DNA of 64,000 bases. It comes from Microbacterium sp. Lineage in GTDB: Bacteria > Actinomycetota > Actinomycetes > Actinomycetales > Microbacteriaceae. This document shows positions 44,649-52,446 of the stretch, one piece after another. Each line of letters opens with the position of its first letter. Position 1 is the first letter of the stretch. Position numbers and translations under genes: made by a program. Under the pieces are notes generated by a model, which did not search any database, was not told where the DNA came from, and saw only the letters and a list, made by a program, of their open reading frames with translations. Location of the stretch: positions 1,240,001 through 1,304,000 of the forward strand of contig PNMM01000001.1 in the NCBI GenBank assembly GCA_013823625.1, read 5' to 3'.

Positions 44649-45905
44649 ATGACCCGCGCCTCCGTTCGTCGTTTTGCTGCGATGTCTGTGGCGCTCGCAC
44701 TGCCGTTGGCATTCTTGACGGTTGCCCCAGCCTCCGCCGCGACCGTGGGCGTCGATACGTGGAGTGAGATCAAGGCCGCGTTCTTGGTCGATGGTGACAC
44801 CGTCAGGCTTGATGCCGACATCACCGCACCGGCTGGCGACTCACTTTCCGTTCAGGCTGGCGAGAGCATCATCCTCGACCTCAACGGCCGTTCCCTCACC
44901 ATCACGAACCCGGCCATGAGTACCGCTGCCATCTTGGTACCCCCCACCTCTAGCCTCACGATCAATGCCTCCGGCGGCGGCGAACTCACCGCTACCGGTG
45001 GCCCTGATGGGGCCGGTATCGGAGGTAGCGCCCAAGGCGCGGGTGGCACCGTCACCATCAACGGCGGCACCATTACAGCGACCGGCGGCGCTTTCGCGGC
45101 CGGCATTGGAGGCGGGGTTGGCGTCGGGCAACCCGGAGGTGCTGGCGGCACCACCACGATCAACGGCGGCACGATCACAGCGACCGGCAGCGTCAACGGG
45201 GCCGGCATCGGTGGTGGCGGCACCGGTTCTGGCGACGGCGGCGCTGGGGGCACCACCACCATCAACGGCGGCACCATCACCGCAATCGGCGGCGGAGCCG
45301 GCATCGGTGGTGGCGGCGGTTCTGGCGGCGCTGGCGGCGCTGGCGGCACCACCACCATCAACGGCGGCACCATCACAGCGAGCGGCTTCGGGGCCGGCAT
45401 CGGAAGCGGGGCCGGCAGCATCAGCCCGGGTGCATTGCAGGTCAACGGCACGCCTGACGTCGGTGCCGCAACCGATGGTGGCGGCCCTTACGCGGCGCCG
45501 ATCACCAACCCCATAACACCACCGGCCGGCGTCGGCTACTCGGCTACCACGTCCACTCTCGGCAGCGCCGACACGGTCGAGTTGCGGTTCAACTACCTCA
45601 TCACCTTTGCCGCGAATGGCGGCAGCGCCACCGTCCCCCAGACCATCAACGACGGCGACACTGTCTCTGTACCAGCCACTCCTACCCGCGAGGGCTTCAC
45701 TTTCACCGGATGGACCTCGGGCGGATCGGCACACGACTTCACCGCTCCGGTCACCGGGCCACTGGTCCTCACCGCAGCCTGGGCTGCCATGCTCGCCGCA
45801 ACGGGCGCTGACGTGACCTCGGCGGCCGCAGTCGCGTTCTTGCTCACGGCAGTCGGTGTGCTTCTGTTCGCACGACGCCGACGGGCAACTGCCCAGTCGG
45901 CCTAA
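44649..45905 (+). CDS. LAxTG-anchored surface protein with Gly-rich carbohydrate-lyase-like repeats
   Basis: 418 residues. Signal peptide (RRFAAMSVALALPLAFL, cleaved after APASAA), a beta-helix-like start (VDGDTVRLDADI, LDLNGRSLTI), four or five Gly-rich repeats with the core TTTINGGTITATG and GAGIGGG (about 110-265), one Listeria-Bacteroides repeat (ITFAANGGSATVPQTI to GWTSGG, about 315-365), then a class E sortase signal LAATG, a hydrophobic helix and RRRR. It should be covalently linked to peptidoglycan. No sortase gene is in the window. It stands at one edge of the insertion that divides the Tad locus. Confidence 0.82.
   Translation: MTRASVRRFAAMSVALALPLAFLTVAPASAATVGVDTWSEIKAAFLVDGDTVRLDADITAPAGDSLSVQAGESIILDLNGRSLTITNPAMSTAAILVPPTSSLTINASGGGELTATGGPDGAGIGGSAQGAGGTVTINGGTITATGGAFAAGIGGGVGVGQPGGAGGTTTINGGTITATGSVNGAGIGGGGTGSGDGGAGGTTTINGGTITAIGGGAGIGGGGGSGGAGGAGGTTTINGGTITASGFGAGIGSGAGSISPGALQVNGTPDVGAATDGGGPYAAPITNPITPPAGVGYSATTSTLGSADTVELRFNYLITFAANGGSATVPQTINDGDTVSVPATPTREGFTFTGWTSGGSAHDFTAPVTGPLVLTAAWAAMLAATGADVTSAAAVAFLLTAVGVLLFARRRRATAQSA
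45050..45395 (+). repeat. In-frame repeats in the LAxTG protein gene
   Basis: Four copies of a unit containing ACCATCAACGGCGGCACC (or close variants) start near 45053, 45154, 45257 and 45353, with Gly-codon-rich spacers of 78-86 bp. Recombination could change copy number. Confidence 0.8.
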
Positions 45906-45974
45906 CACCGCCAAACGCTCGCCTCAACGCGTCTGGGGTTCGCCAACGAGGCCCGCGACAGGCATGCTTAACCC

Positions 45975-47732
45975 GTGACCGACACCCGAGCGCCCGCGAC
46001 CGTGTCGCTCGAACGACTGCGGGCATCGCTCGCCGATGTCGGCCTCAGCCTGCACCTCGATGGCATTGTCGAGCAGCGCGAGGCCGCGGCCTCCGCCGTG
46101 CGGCAGATCGACGACTACATTCGCCCGCGGCTCGCTGACCTCGACGCTCCCCTGCTTGCGGTTGTCGGCGGCTCGACCGGCTCGGGCAAGTCGACCATCG
46201 TCAACGCGCTTCTCGGCGTCGCAACGACCCGCGTGGGTGTCATTCGCCCGACGACGCGGCAGCCGATTCTCGTGCACTCCCCCGTGGATGCCGGCTGGTT
46301 TGCGAGCGACCGCATTCTGCCCGGGCTCGCGCGCGTGCGCGGCCGGGTGAGCGCGCCGGGAACTCCCGCGAGCTCGGCGGGCGACACCCCCGAGGCCGCG
46401 CGCATCAGCGAGCTCATGCTGCTGGAGCACGAAAGCGTTCCGCGCTCGCTCGCGATCATCGACGCCCCCGACATCGACTCGGTCGCCGACGAGAACCGCG
46501 CGCTCGCCGCGCAATTGCTTGCGGCCGCCGACCTGTGGCTCTTCGTCACGACCGCCAATCGCTACGCCGATGCCGTGCCGTGGCGCTTGCTCGAGGGTGC
46601 CGCCGCACGGCAGATCACCGTGGGCGTCGTGCTCAACCGCGTGCCGCCCGGAGCCACCGACGAAGTGTTGCCCGACCTGCGCGCCATGCTCGCCGCGCGC
46701 GGGCTCGCTGACACGCCCGTGTTCACGATTGACGAGCAGCCCCTCGATGACCTCGGCATGCTGCCGGCGAGCGCGGTAGCCGGCCCGCGCGCGTGGCTCG
46801 AGGGCATTGCGGGCGACCGCGCATCCCGAGCCCGTATTGCGGCGCGCACGCTGAGCGGCGCCATCGGCGATCTCGACCAGCGGGTGGCCCGCATTGCGGA
46901 TGCTCGACAGCAGCAACTCGACTGGCTCGACGGTGCCGAAGCCGCCGCCGACGCGCACTACCAAGCGGCGATCGACGCCGTGGATGCCGCGACGAGCGAC
47001 GGTGCACTGTTGCGGGGCGAGGTGCTCGCGCGTTGGCAAGACTTTGTTGGAACATCCGATGTGTTTCGCAAAATCGAATCGTGGTTCTCGCGCACGCGCG
47101 ACAGCGTCACCGCGTGGGTCACCGGTAAGCCGAGCCCCGTCATCGCGGTCGAGACGCAGATCGAGACCGGGCTGCAGGCCGTCATCGTTGACCAAGCGGG
47201 GCGTGCGGCCGCCGCGGCGTGGGCCGACCTCGAGCGAACGCTGCCCGGCCGCATGGTCGCCGAGCTCAACCCTCAGCTGGCGGCCGAAAGCCCCCAGCTG
47301 CGCGACCGCGCCTCGGCGATGATTCGAGAGTGGCAGGGCGCGCTCATGCAGCTGATCCACGACAACGCGGGCAACAAGCGCATTCGGGCGCGCGTCGTGT
47401 CGTTCGGCCTCAACGCCGTGACGGTCGCGCTCATGATCGTGGTGTTCGCCTCGACCGGCGGACTCACGGGCGGCGAACTCGCCATCGCGGGCGGCTCGGC
47501 CGTCATCGGCCAGAAGCTGCTCGAGACGATCTTTGGCGAAGACGCCGTGCGCAGGCTCGCGGCCGAAGCCCGGCTTGACCTGCAGCGGCGGGTTGAGGCG
47601 CTGTTCGACTCCGAGGCCGACCGCTTGGGCACCGCGCTCGAACCGCTGCGGTTCGGCGCCGAGCCCGCGGTGTTGCGACGCGAGTCACAGACCCTGCTCG
47701 ACGATGTGGCGCGCGCGGCGGCCGACGCATGA
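45975..47732 (+). CDS. Dynamin-like GTPase, first of pair
   Basis: 585 residues. GTPase domain: P-loop GGSTGSGKSTIVNALLG (about 65-81), switch Thr in RPTTRQPI, DAPDIDS as G3 and VVLNRVP as G4. A long helical part follows (290-470), then a hydrophobic segment VTVALMIVVFASTGGLTGGELAIAGGSA (about 475-500) that may insert in the membrane, and a helical end. The layout matches bacterial dynamin-like proteins, which come in adjacent pairs (Streptomyces DynA/DynB, mycobacterial IniA/IniC) and remodel membranes at division or under stress. GTG start. Partner gene follows by 28 bp. Confidence 0.72.
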   Translation: MTDTRAPATVSLERLRASLADVGLSLHLDGIVEQREAAASAVRQIDDYIRPRLADLDAPLLAVVGGSTGSGKSTIVNALLGVATTRVGVIRPTTRQPILVHSPVDAGWFASDRILPGLARVRGRVSAPGTPASSAGDTPEAARISELMLLEHESVPRSLAIIDAPDIDSVADENRALAAQLLAAADLWLFVTTANRYADAVPWRLLEGAAARQITVGVVLNRVPPGATDEVLPDLRAMLAARGLADTPVFTIDEQPLDDLGMLPASAVAGPRAWLEGIAGDRASRARIAARTLSGAIGDLDQRVARIADARQQQLDWLDGAEAAADAHYQAAIDAVDAATSDGALLRGEVLARWQDFVGTSDVFRKIESWFSRTRDSVTAWVTGKPSPVIAVETQIETGLQAVIVDQAGRAAAAAWADLERTLPGRMVAELNPQLAAESPQLRDRASAMIREWQGALMQLIHDNAGNKRIRARVVSFGLNAVTVALMIVVFASTGGLTGGELAIAGGSAVIGQKLLETIFGEDAVRRLAAEARLDLQRRVEALFDSEADRLGTALEPLRFGAEPAVLRRESQTLLDDVARAAADA

Positions 47733-47760
47733 GCGCTGCGCTGAGCCCAGGGGCCACGCC

Positions 47761-49377
47761 ATGAGCGCGGCCAAGCCGACCCTCGACGAGCGCATCGCCG
47801 CTCTTCGCACGGTGACCGAGGCGGGGGCGGGGCGCATCCCGAGCGCTATCGGCGACGAAGCCGCTGCACTGTTGCAGCAGGCCGAGGCGCGGCGTTCGCG
47901 TTCCCCCGAGCACACCGTCGTCGGAGTGTTCGGCGCGACCGGCTCGGGCAAGTCGAGCCTCGTCAACGCGCTCGTCGGCGACGAGGTCGCGAAGGCGCAC
48001 GTGCGGCGCCCGACCACCTCGCAGGCCCTCGCCGTCACGTGGGATGCCACCGGCGCTGCCGAGCTGCTCGACTGGCTCGAGATTCGCGAGCGCGTCGAGC
48101 GCACGCAGCCCGTCGACCCGCGTGCGGGCAAACTCGTGCTCGTTGACCTGCCCGACGTCGACTCGATCGAGGCCGGCAACCGCGCCATCGCCGAACGCCT
48201 CGCCGGTCAGGTGGATGCCCTGCTCTGGGTCGTCGACCCGCAAAAGTATGCCGACGACGTGTTGCACGCGCAGTTCATCGCGCCGCACGCACGACACGCG
48301 GAGGTCACGCTCGTCGTGCTCAACCAAGTGGATTTGCTTGCGGCGCGAGACCGCGCATCCGTCGTCGCGTCGTTGCAATCGATCGTGTCGCGCGACGGCC
48401 TGCCGCGCGCCCGCGTGCTCTCGGTGAGCGCGCGCACCCTCGAGGGCATCGACGCGTTGCGGGCGGCGATTGGTGACCTCGCCGCCTCGAAAGCCGTGCG
48501 CGATGCGCGGCTGACCGCCGACGTGCAGACGCTCGCAGCGCGCATCGACGACCCGGGCTCGGCAGCTCGCCTTGACGCGAAAGCCGCACTGCGCGTGCGC
48601 GACGAGGTCGGCACCGCCGCGGGCGTCGAGGTCGTCGCGGCCGCCGTCGCGAGTTCGTACCGCAAGCGCGCCGCACAGGTCACGGGCTGGCCCCTCGTCT
48701 CGTGGATCGGCCGCCTGCGAGCAGACCCGCTCACGCGCCTCGGACTCGGGCCCAAGCGCCGCGGCTCTGACAAAAACGACGACCCCGACGTGCACCGCAC
48801 GAGCATGCCCCTGCTGAGCGCCGGCGCTCAGGCGAAGCTCTCACTCGCCGTGCGCTCGTTTGCCGACACCGCGGCCACAGGTCTCGCTGGCCCGTGGAAG
48901 GCCGCCGTGCGCATCGCCGCCGAAGGAGCGCTCGACAAACTGCCCGCCGACCTCGACCTCGCGATCGCGCGCACGAGTTTGCCCGCCCGTGGTTCATGGT
49001 GGTGGGCGATCATCGGCATCGTGCAGTGGGTCACGATCGTGGCCGGCGTGCTCGGAGCCCTCTGGCTCGTCGGGGCCTCACTGCTTCCGACGTTCGGGAT
49101 GCCCACTCTGCTCATTCCGCGCGTCGAGTCGGGCCCGCTCGCGGGCTGGGCTATTCCGACGCTCGTGATCATCGCGGCCGTGCTCGTCGGCGTGCTGCTC
49201 GGCATCATCTCTGCCGTGCTCAGCGCGCTGACCGCTGCCGCGCGTCGGCGCCGCACGCGCAAACGCTTGCTCGCATCCGTCGACGAGGTCGTGCAGCGCG
49301 ACGTGGTGCAGCCCGTCACTGCCGAGCTCGATCGCGCGCGCGCCGTGGCCGCGGCGCTCGGGGTTGCCCGCCGCTAG
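47761..49377 (+). CDS. Dynamin-like GTPase, second of pair, with two C-terminal TM helices
   Basis: 538 residues. P-loop GATGSGKSSLVNALVG (about 57-72), RRPTTSQAL, DLPDVDS (G3), VLNQVDLL (G4, NQxD). Helical middle, then two close membrane helices (about 418-440 and 460-490) and a basic end. The paired TM hairpin resembles the membrane-inserted paddle of dynamin-like proteins. ATG 47761 has AGGGG upstream; longer frames run into the first GTPase gene. The two proteins probably form a heteromer; this is inference from adjacency and similarity. Confidence 0.72.
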   Translation: MSAAKPTLDERIAALRTVTEAGAGRIPSAIGDEAAALLQQAEARRSRSPEHTVVGVFGATGSGKSSLVNALVGDEVAKAHVRRPTTSQALAVTWDATGAAELLDWLEIRERVERTQPVDPRAGKLVLVDLPDVDSIEAGNRAIAERLAGQVDALLWVVDPQKYADDVLHAQFIAPHARHAEVTLVVLNQVDLLAARDRASVVASLQSIVSRDGLPRARVLSVSARTLEGIDALRAAIGDLAASKAVRDARLTADVQTLAARIDDPGSAARLDAKAALRVRDEVGTAAGVEVVAAAVASSYRKRAAQVTGWPLVSWIGRLRADPLTRLGLGPKRRGSDKNDDPDVHRTSMPLLSAGAQAKLSLAVRSFADTAATGLAGPWKAAVRIAAEGALDKLPADLDLAIARTSLPARGSWWWAIIGIVQWVTIVAGVLGALWLVGASLLPTFGMPTLLIPRVESGPLAGWAIPTLVIIAAVLVGVLLGIISAVLSALTAAARRRRTRKRLLASVDEVVQRDVVQPVTAELDRARAVAAALGVARR

Positions 49378-49379
49378 GA

Positions 49380-49865
49380 CTACCCGACTCCGGCGAGCAG
49401 GGTCGCCCACGCCGCGTCGTCGGGGGCGCCGAGGGCCGCGCCGTAGCCAAGCCAGCTTGGCGCGGCAAGAGTGCCCGACACACTGCAGAAGACGTGGACG
49501 GGGTCAGACGGCGTGCCCGATACGCCGATCATCGCGTGCCAGATGCCGTCGACTTGCTCGACTCGACTTCCGCTCAGCGGCGTGTATACGAGGGACCCGG
49601 GCGCAACACCCTCGAACTCGACGTAGGGCACTGTCTGAGTCTTGCACAGCTCGTAAACCTCGTTCGCTGTGAGCGACGAGGCTGGGGCTTCCTCTGCCGG
49701 CTCTGCTGCCGCCGTCTCGCTGGGGGTGGGAGTCGGGGTGGGAGTACTGGCAACCGGCGACTCGACCGGCGCGCTCGCTGACGGCGACGCGCTCGGGGTT
49801 GGTGCGCATCCCGCGGTGATGATCACGGCGAGTGCGATGACGATCGCAGCCTGACTCTTCTTCAT
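49380..49865 (-). CDS. Secreted lipoprotein, unknown
   Basis: 161 residues: signal peptide with lipobox ITAGC, a Pro/Thr/Ser linker (STPTPTPTPSETAAAEPAEE) and a small domain of about 95 residues with two Cys (ELCKTQT and VFCSVSG) and WHAMIGVSG. Similar short exported domains are common in Microbacteriaceae; role unknown. Ends 2 bp from the convergent GTPase gene. Confidence 0.75.
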   Translation of the reverse strand: MKKSQAAIVIALAVIITAGCAPTPSASPSASAPVESPVASTPTPTPTPSETAAAEPAEEAPASSLTANEVYELCKTQTVPYVEFEGVAPGSLVYTPLSGSRVEQVDGIWHAMIGVSGTPSDPVHVFCSVSGTLAAPSWLGYGAALGAPDDAAWATLLAGVG

Positions 49866-49908
49866 GGCGCAATGCTAGGGACTACACCGACCGTTGTCGA
49901 TGAAAGAG

Positions 49909-49942
49909 CGAACGGGCGGGGCCTTCTGGCCTCGCCCGTTCG
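49909..49942 (-). terminator. Intrinsic terminator of the fur operon
   Basis: A 15-bp stem (arm CGAACGGGCGGGGCC, one G-U pair) with loop TTCT. It lies directly after the small membrane protein gene on the minus strand, followed by a pyrimidine-rich stretch. Confidence 0.8.
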
Positions 49943-49951
49943 ATAGCCCGA

Positions 49952-50188
49952 CTACGCGGGAAGATCGCGCCCACGGAAGGGTGCGCCGATGAGTCGCGAG
50001 ATGAAACACACGTTAGCTGCGCCGGCGTAGAAGAACACGCCTCCGACGAGCACGAGCGCAACACCGCCCACGATCGAACCGACGTCACCCGCGAGAGCGA
50101 GCACGATGCCCAGCACGATGAGGGCGAGGCCGGCAACGATGCGCAAACCGCGGCCGAGCGGACCTGACATGAAACGAGCAAACGCCAT
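49952..50188 (-). CDS. Small membrane protein, DUF2892/YgaP-like
   Basis: 78 residues with two hydrophobic segments, in a pattern close to DUF2892: MAFARFMSGPLGRGLRIVAGLALIVLGI and a second helix, then AANVCFISRLIGAPFRGRDL. ATG 50188 is preferred because AGGAG stands 6 nt upstream; ATG 50194 abuts it. It follows the Fur-type gene by 10 bp and should be co-regulated with it. YgaP relatives pair this domain with rhodanese; here there is none. Confidence 0.75.
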   Translation of the reverse strand: MAFARFMSGPLGRGLRIVAGLALIVLGIVLALAGDVGSIVGGVALVLVGGVFFYAGAANVCFISRLIGAPFRGRDLPA

Positions 50189-50198
50189 GAGCATCTCC

Positions 50199-50594
50199 TT
50201 ACTTGCGTGACGCGGTGTTGCCCGCGCCGAGAGGGCCGCAGCGTTCGCAGCGGCCGCGCACGACGATTCCGTCGCGAACGAGGTTGCGCCCCAGCTGACC
50301 CTGAATCAGATCGATCGTGGAGTCGGGGAGGGCGATGTCGAGGATGCCGCCACACACCGTGCACACGAAGTGGTCGTGTGCTTCGGGTCGGGCGTCAAGA
50401 ACGACCTGGCGGCCATCGGAGGGAGCGAGGCCGATCTCACCGCGCTCGACCATGCGGGCCGTGATGCGGTGCAGTGATGTCAACCCGAGTTGGGGCAGCT
50501 GGTCAGTGATCGCTGCGTAGAGCTCGAGGTTGGTCGCGTGCCCGAGCCGGCGCAGCGCGGTGAGAACCGTGTCGGTCTGGATCGTTGTGGGCAT
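50199..50594 (-). CDS. Fur-family metalloregulator
   Basis: 131 residues: winged helix (LRRLGHATNLELYAAITDQL, LTSLHRITARMVERGEIGL) and a dimer/metal part with HDHFVCTVCGGILDI and GRCERCG, the two CxxC pairs of the structural zinc site. It could be a Fur, PerR or Zur-type sensor; the regulatory ligands do not decide this by eye. ATG 50594 follows TAAACT by 6 nt. Two palindromes in its own promoter suggest autoregulation. It precedes a small membrane protein gene. Confidence 0.85.
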   Translation of the reverse strand: MPTTIQTDTVLTALRRLGHATNLELYAAITDQLPQLGLTSLHRITARMVERGEIGLAPSDGRQVVLDARPEAHDHFVCTVCGGILDIALPDSTIDLIQGQLGRNLVRDGIVVRGRCERCGPLGAGNTASRK

Positions 50595-50600
50595 GGCCTG

Positions 50601-50640
50601 AGTTTAGTGTTAATAATTAACAGTTGTCAATCATTAACAA
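50601..50640 (-). promoter_or_regulatory. Leaderless fur promoter with two Fur-type boxes
   Basis: Minus strand: consensus TTGACA (50625-50630), an 18-nt spacer, TAAACT (50601-50606), 6 nt, ATG 50594. Box 1, the perfect palindrome GTTAATAATTAAC (50609-50621), fills the spacer. Box 2, TTGTCAAT-C-ATTAACAA (50624-50640, one mismatched pair), covers the -35. A further half-site TTGCCAAT follows at 50641. Confidence 0.82.
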
Positions 50641-50647
50641 TTGCCAA

Positions 50648-51586
50648 TCAGAAGCCAAGCTGCAGCACCATCAGCCCCGGCCAGACGGCGAAGAGCACCG
50701 TGACCGGCAGGATGAGGAACACGAGGGGCACGAGCATGGCCACCTCGCGGGTTCCGGCGGCTTCGAGCAGGCGCCGCTTCGACTCGTCACGTGCATCGAG
50801 GGCGTGGGCGCGCAGCACCTCGGCGAGCGGAGTTCCGCGGTCGAGGGCCGCGAGCACCTGATCGATCAGCCTGCCGACCGCGGGCACGGCGAGGTCGTCG
50901 CGCAGTTCGGCGAGGGCGAGGGCGAGCGGCTGACCCGCGGCGGCGCGCTGCACGACGCGGTCGAGTTCGCCCGCCAGCTCTCCCGACCCGGTGCGGGCGA
51001 CGCGACGCAGCGCCTCGAGGATGCTCTCGCCGGCTGCCACGCTGAGGGCGAGAAACTCGACCACCGTCGGAAACTCTTCGGCGATGCGCGCCGCGCGTCG
51101 GCGGGCGGTGCGCGCGAGCAGGGCATCCGTCGCCGCGATGCCGCCTATGCCGCCCGCCGCCACCGCGCCGATCGCCGCCGGAACGAAGGGCACGCCGTCG
51201 CGCGCCACGAGCACCGCGAGGGCGATTCCGGATGCCGCGCCGAGCAGCGCTCCGAACAACTGCCGGGTGCGGTGCCCCTGAACAGTGAGGGCCGAGCCCG
51301 ATTGCCGCAAGCGCGTGCGGATGACCGCCTCACCCCCGAGCACCGCGTCGAGCATGCCGCGCGCGGACTCGGCGGCCGGGGCGAGCAGGGCCGAGATCAC
51401 GGGTAGTGGGTCACTGCGCCGCGTCGAGGTCATGGCGCGCGCTTCTGCCGAGACGTCAACAAGGTACGGCGCGAGGCGCGAGGCGAGTCGCGGGCGCCCG
51501 AACCGCGGAGCCGTCGACACCAGCAACCACAGACCCAGGCCCAACCCAAGACCCGCGAGCAGCGCGGCCCCCAGCAACGGCGTCAT
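50648..51586 (-). CDS. tadC: Tad secretion inner-membrane protein TadC (T2SS F domain)
   Basis: 312 residues: an N-terminal TM segment (LLGAALLAGLGLGLGLWLLV), paired TM helices in the middle, then the cytoplasmic T2SSF domain (ARIAEEFPTVVEFLALSVAAGESILEALRRVA) and a C-terminal TM pair. Platform protein of the Flp/Tad pilus, partner of TadB and the TadA ATPase. It overlaps tadB by ATGA (51583-51586). Its last codons lie beside the Fur boxes. Confidence 0.87.
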   Translation of the reverse strand: MTPLLGAALLAGLGLGLGLWLLVSTAPRFGRPRLASRLAPYLVDVSAEARAMTSTRRSDPLPVISALLAPAAESARGMLDAVLGGEAVIRTRLRQSGSALTVQGHRTRQLFGALLGAASGIALAVLVARDGVPFVPAAIGAVAAGGIGGIAATDALLARTARRRAARIAEEFPTVVEFLALSVAAGESILEALRRVARTGSGELAGELDRVVQRAAAGQPLALALAELRDDLAVPAVGRLIDQVLAALDRGTPLAEVLRAHALDARDESKRRLLEAAGTREVAMLVPLVFLILPVTVLFAVWPGLMVLQLGF

Positions 51587-52446
51587 CGGAACCACCGCCC
51601 CTCTTCGGGCAGCCGCCCGAGCGCGATCATGAGCCTGTATGCCACGAGCGTCGCGGCGAGCCCGCCCACGACGAGCACGGCACCGCCCGCAGAGTTGTAG
51701 GCCGCGGCGGCTTCGGGGCGCGTGCCGAGCATGAGCAGCACGATCCACGGTGCGACGACGCCGAGGCGCGCAGCGGTGCGCACCCACGATTGGCGCGCGT
51801 CGACCTCAGAGCGCACCGCGGCATCGGCCCGCAAGTAGTGCGAGAGCGAGCGCAGCACCGTCGGCAGCTCGGTTCCGCCGACCTCGCGCGCCATGCGCAC
51901 GGTCTCGATGATGCGGTCGGCCACCGGGTCGGCGAGCGTTGTCTTGAGAGTGTCGAGGCACTCGGTGAACTGCGCCGTTCGCAGGTAGTCGCGCCGAAAC
52001 GCGCGGAACGGCGCGCGCACGGGCTCGGGCGCGCTGTCGGCGAGCGCCGCGACCGCTTGCGGCAGGCTCAGCCCCGCGCGCACGCCCGAGAGCAGGTGAT
52101 CAACGACGTCGGGCCACACCGCTCGCAACGCCCGGCGGCGCGCAGCGGCGCGCGCTCGCAGCACGAGCACGGGAATCGTCGCCGCAACGACCGCCGCAAC
52201 CGGCGCGAGGGAGACGACCGGAACGAGCAGCAGGGTCAGTGCTCCCCCGGCGATGCCCGCCATGGCGATGACGCCGACGAGCACGAGAGGCGAGACGCCG
52301 GGTACCCCCGCGCGTGCAAGCAGGTCAGCGAGCGGGGCGAGGGGATCACGGCGTTGCGCGCTCGGCTGGTCGCGTCGCGGCCACAGCCACGGCGACGCCA
52401 CGAGCAACACGCCCGCCGCGAGCAGGAACCCGACCGCGAGCGTCAT
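51583..52446 (-). CDS. tadB: Tad secretion inner-membrane protein TadB (T2SS F domain)
   Basis: 287 residues: two N-terminal TM helices, the cytoplasmic domain with RRALRAVWPDVVDHLLSGVRAGLSLPQAVAAL and MAREVGGTELPTVLRSLSHYLRADAAVRSEV, and two C-terminal TM helices. Platform component next to TadC. It overlaps tadA by ATGA at 52443-52446. Confidence 0.87.
   Translation of the reverse strand: MTLAVGFLLAAGVLLVASPWLWPRRDQPSAQRRDPLAPLADLLARAGVPGVSPLVLVGVIAMAGIAGGALTLLLVPVVSLAPVAAVVAATIPVLVLRARAAARRRALRAVWPDVVDHLLSGVRAGLSLPQAVAALADSAPEPVRAPFRAFRRDYLRTAQFTECLDTLKTTLADPVADRIIETVRMAREVGGTELPTVLRSLSHYLRADAAVRSEVDARQSWVRTAARLGVVAPWIVLLMLGTRPEAAAAYNSAGGAVLVVGGLAATLVAYRLMIALGRLPEEGRWFR

Noticed and set aside
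45050-45395. Regularly spaced repeats resembling a CRISPR array
   Set aside because: Spacers are themselves Gly-codon repeats, all in frame in one exported protein, and no cas gene is near.
47533-47760. N-terminal extension of the second dynamin-like GTPase
   Set aside because: It lies inside the first GTPase gene in another frame and lacks protein-like composition; ATG 47761 has an RBS.
44496-50647. Mobile element explaining the Tad split
   Set aside because: No transposase, integrase, terminal inverted repeats or target duplication were found at the borders.
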